Shown here: one piece after another, positions 12,687 to 14,685 of the stretch
How the letters are laid out: each line of letters opens with the position of its first letter
Numbering within the stretch: position 1 is the first letter of the stretch
Assembly: GCA_017559045.1 (NCBI GenBank)
Contig: JAFYTB010000053.1
Coordinates: 1-14,685, forward strand
Reading direction: 5' to 3'
DNA length: 14,685 bases
DNA from: Eggerthellaceae bacterium
GTDB lineage: Bacteria > Actinomycetota > Coriobacteriia > Coriobacteriales > Eggerthellaceae
Translations under genes and position numbers: made by a program
Notes under the pieces: model-generated
The model's input: only the letters and a program-made list of their open reading frames with translations
Told to the model about the DNA's origin: nothing
Databases searched by the model: none

Positions 12687-13646
12687 TTACGCGCGAATGC
12701 ATTCGTCCAAGAAGTCGACAACTCCAGAATGCGTATGGTAGATGGCTCCGTGAATCTCGAGGCCGTCCTCGCTCACCAAATGATGCAGCTCATCATTGGC
12801 CGCAAGAGTCTCGATGGCTGCACGCACATTCAAAACGCTCGCAACATAGGGGTCTCGCTCATCGCCAATGCATTCAGCAATACGCGACGTAACAGCAGCA
12901 ACCGGTCCGTGGGCCTCGCCCGCCATGGCCGACTCGATGGCACCACAATGCGTATGGCCCAGCACCAGCAGCAACTTTGAATGCAGATGTTCGCATGCGT
13001 ACACGGCACTTGCCAGCTCGATATCGCCCACCACGTTGCCCGCAACGCGGATGACGAACAGCTCGCCCAAGCCCGCCATGAACAAATGCTCGGGCACCAC
13101 GCGGGAGTCGGCACACGTAATAACGACGGCATACGGATGCTGCCCACCCTCGAACAGTTCGCGAATGCGACCCGACGAGATGTTGCGATCGTCCCTACGC
13201 GCCGTAAGGTAGTCCACATTTCCCTGCTTCAGGCGGGAAATAGCCGCACGCGCCGCGATCGTAATGTTCGTCGGCATCTCGTTGGGCTCGTCGTCGCCCA
13301 AGTCATCGTAGTAAACGATGACGTCAAGCGGTTCGATGAAGTCATCGGCGCGCTCAAGCAACGCGCAGGCAACGTCGAACCAATCAAGATCATGCTCTTC
13401 GCCGCGAGAAACCTCGCTGATAGTAGCCAGGCCCTCCACTTCCGCAACAGGGTCATCCAGGCTCTCATGCCTGAGGACGATACGCGTCGGATGGGTGATA
13501 TCCGAAAGGCGGGCGATGAGTTCGCCGAGTCCACCGTCGAAAGATTCGAATTCAGCAGGGTTATCAAGCGCCAACTGAGAGGCGATATACGAGCACAGTT
13601 GCTCTTCGTCGGCGAAGGATTCTTCTCGAACCACGATCTCACGCAT
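12687..13646 (-). CDS. barstar-like domain fused to beta-carbonic anhydrase
   Basis: The 319-residue product has two parts. Residues about 2-114 resemble barstar: REIVVREESFADEEQL, then ASQLALDNPAEF, GLGELIARLSDI and TRIVL, ending in a LDVIVYYDD strand. Residues about 129-316 form a complete beta-carbonic anhydrase, starting AAISRLKQGNVDYL. It has zinc ligands C178, H231 and C234 (TCADSR, GHTHCGA) and the D180-R182 dyad, so CO2 hydration is expected in the cytosol. Barnase-contacting Asp35 and Asp39 of classical barstar align by eye with Gly41 and Ala45. The start is ATG 13646 because GGAGGT (13651-13656) precedes it by 4-5 bases; ATG 13658 overlaps that site. An internal ATG (13277) has no clear ribosome site. 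The gene follows the EamA transporter by 19 bp. The anhydrase call is very secure, the barstar call good but unsearched. Confidence 0.88.
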   Translation of the reverse strand: MREIVVREESFADEEQLCSYIASQLALDNPAEFESFDGGLGELIARLSDITHPTRIVLRHESLDDPVAEVEGLATISEVSRGEEHDLDWFDVACALLERADDFIEPLDVIVYYDDLGDDEPNEMPTNITIAARAAISRLKQGNVDYLTARRDDRNISSGRIRELFEGGQHPYAVVITCADSRVVPEHLFMAGLGELFVIRVAGNVVGDIELASAVYACEHLHSKLLLVLGHTHCGAIESAMAGEAHGPVAAVTSRIAECIGDERDPYVASVLNVRAAIETLAANDELHHLVSEDGLEIHGAIYHTHSGVVDFLDECIRA

Positions 13647-13665
13647 AGCGACCTCCATCTAGTTT

Positions 13666-14664
13666 TTATTCGAGACCCAGCTCACAGGCCGACTCGCTGT
13701 CCGGCGCGCAATCCTGTGCGCGACCCGGCGCGCAACTCGGCTCGCATTCCGGCGCACAGCTCGACTCGCGGTCTGACTCGCGATCCAACGCGCAAGCCTG
13801 TTCGCGACGAACGGGCGTGCCAAACAATTCGCAAAAGGCAGCGCCGCCGATAATACACACGGCACCCACGATCTGCAAAGGAAGCATACTCTCCCCCAGC
13901 AGCAACGCACTGAAGATTACGGCCGAAAGCGGCTCGGCGTAACCCACTACCGACACCGTCTGGGCGCGAAGCTGACCTATCGAGCTGAAATACCAGTAGC
14001 AGCCCAAACCCGTATTGAGCAAGCCCAGCACCAGCACATAGGGCCAAGCCTCCGAAGGAACCCGTATATCAAGCCCGCAAGTCGAGCCCACGAAAACGGT
14101 CACCACCACGAAGGCAACGACCAACTGGATCATCGAATTCTCAAAGCCGTCGGCATTGCCCGCCTTCTTGTTGAAGCAGATCATGACAGCATACGTAAGC
14201 GCCGCGCCTATTCCGCAGAGAATGCCCCACACATCGGCGCCATCCTGCAGAGCCAAGCCGTTCACCAAGACAAGACCCACGAATACAACGGCAAAGCCCA
14301 GAAGCTTCCGGATCGTCAAGCGCTCACCGAACACGAGCGGCGACGCAGCCAAAACCAAAACCGGACCACAGTAATAAAGCAAAGTGCCCAAGCCAACGCC
14401 GACACGCTGATACGCCTCGTACACAAACAGCCAGCCACCCGCCATAGCCACGCCCGACAGCACCAGGAAAACGAACTGGCGGCGATTCTGCCAACTAGTA
14501 AGACGTCGGCGGGTGATAAGGAAGATGCCCACCAGGAGAACAGAGCCCAGCAATGTGCGGAACCAGACGATTTCCTGACTGCTCAGCGCAATGTTCGCAG
14601 CAACGATGCCGTTCGTTCCGAACAGCAGCAACGAGGCGAGATATTTCAGGAAGGCTTTGCTCAT
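13666..14664 (-). CDS. EamA/DMT-superfamily transporter with a repetitive C-terminal tail
   Basis: The 332-residue inner-membrane protein has ten hydrophobic segments in two EamA halves (about 5-140 and 147-285). The halves are marked by LLYYCGPVLVLAASPLVFGE (95-114) and by VVGYAEPLSAVIFSALLLGE (239-258), where the P-x13-GE pattern is typical. The family exports or imports small metabolites; the substrate here is unknown. After the last helix (AAFCELFGTPVRRE) the protein continues about 45 residues as a charged tail of eight-residue repeats containing SCAP or similar. ATG 14664 begins with MSKAF directly before the first helix. No ribosome site is visible; GATACT lies six bases upstream, which would allow a leaderless mRNA. 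The fusion anhydrase gene follows closely, so the two are probably an operon. Confidence 0.9.
   Translation of the reverse strand: MSKAFLKYLASLLLFGTNGIVAANIALSSQEIVWFRTLLGSVLLVGIFLITRRRLTSWQNRRQFVFLVLSGVAMAGGWLFVYEAYQRVGVGLGTLLYYCGPVLVLAASPLVFGERLTIRKLLGFAVVFVGLVLVNGLALQDGADVWGILCGIGAALTYAVMICFNKKAGNADGFENSMIQLVVAFVVVTVFVGSTCGLDIRVPSEAWPYVLVLGLLNTGLGCYWYFSSIGQLRAQTVSVVGYAEPLSAVIFSALLLGESMLPLQIVGAVCIIGGAAFCELFGTPVRREQACALDRESDRESSCAPECEPSCAPGRAQDCAPDSESACELGLE
13681..13800 (-). repeat. 24-bp in-frame tandem repeats at the 3' end of the EamA gene
   Basis: About five diverged 24-bp units (eight codons) lie in tandem here, built from variants of GGCGCGCAA and GACTCGC (plus strand). The encoded units include SCAPECEP, SCAPGRAQ and DCAPDSES, then ACELGLE at the terminus. 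They sit entirely beyond the transporter domain. Confidence 0.75.
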
Positions 14665-14685
14665 GGCGCAAGTATCGCATATTGC

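Noticed and set aside
12981..13853. Plus-strand open frame of 290 residues with DPTR-like repeats
   Set aside because: It is antisense to the anhydrase fusion and the EamA tail; its repeats simply reflect the 24-bp DNA repeats.

Overview
The window looks like a gut-associated, GC-rich, anaerobic actinobacterium. Class Coriobacteriia, perhaps the Eggerthella/Slackia side, is my best guess. That rests on inference from strong AGGAGG-type ribosome binding sites, GC-rich third codon positions, and the combination of rubrerythrin, a bile-salt-hydrolase-type enzyme, a meso-diaminopimelate dehydrogenase and a eukaryote-like NADP isocitrate dehydrogenase. No rRNA, tRNA, integrase, transposase or CRISPR array is visible. 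All recognised genes lie on the minus strand except thrH (4908-5510).

Left part (1-4560, minus). A truncated ddh (diaminopimelate dehydrogenase) lies 89 bp downstream of icd, which has a clear TATAAT -10 box and a tandem 14-bp repeat at its start site. Next comes an uncharacterised six-helix membrane protein with cytosolic-side cysteine clusters, then rubrerythrin, whose terminator lies inside the nominal N-terminus of the membrane-protein frame. A choloylglycine-hydrolase enzyme with a 12-residue tandem-repeat insertion follows. A 347-bp divergent spacer separates it from plus-strand thrH.

Middle (5511-7560). The convergent gap after thrH holds no gene but a nested set of inverted repeats, including a perfect 54-bp palindrome. 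An AI-2E-family exporter gene follows, preceded by a second, different palindromic element with a perfect 74-bp palindrome. A strong terminator then closes the next transcription unit.

Right part (7583-14664, minus). In transcription order: an EamA-type transporter with an eight-residue cysteine-containing repeat tail; a barstar-like/beta-carbonic anhydrase fusion; then, from its own extended -10 promoter, a HelD-type helicase, a possible 57-residue basic protein, two 36-bp tandem repeats and a short YitT-type membrane protein. Last is a glycine-riboswitch-controlled AGCS amino-acid/sodium symporter behind an A-tract-assisted promoter.

The strongest candidates for something new are the barstar/carbonic-anhydrase fusion, the two palindromic repeat families, and the in-frame minisatellite expansions in two unrelated genes. 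Coordinates and residue numbers were worked out by hand from the sequence; family assignments rest on recognised motifs, not on database searches.
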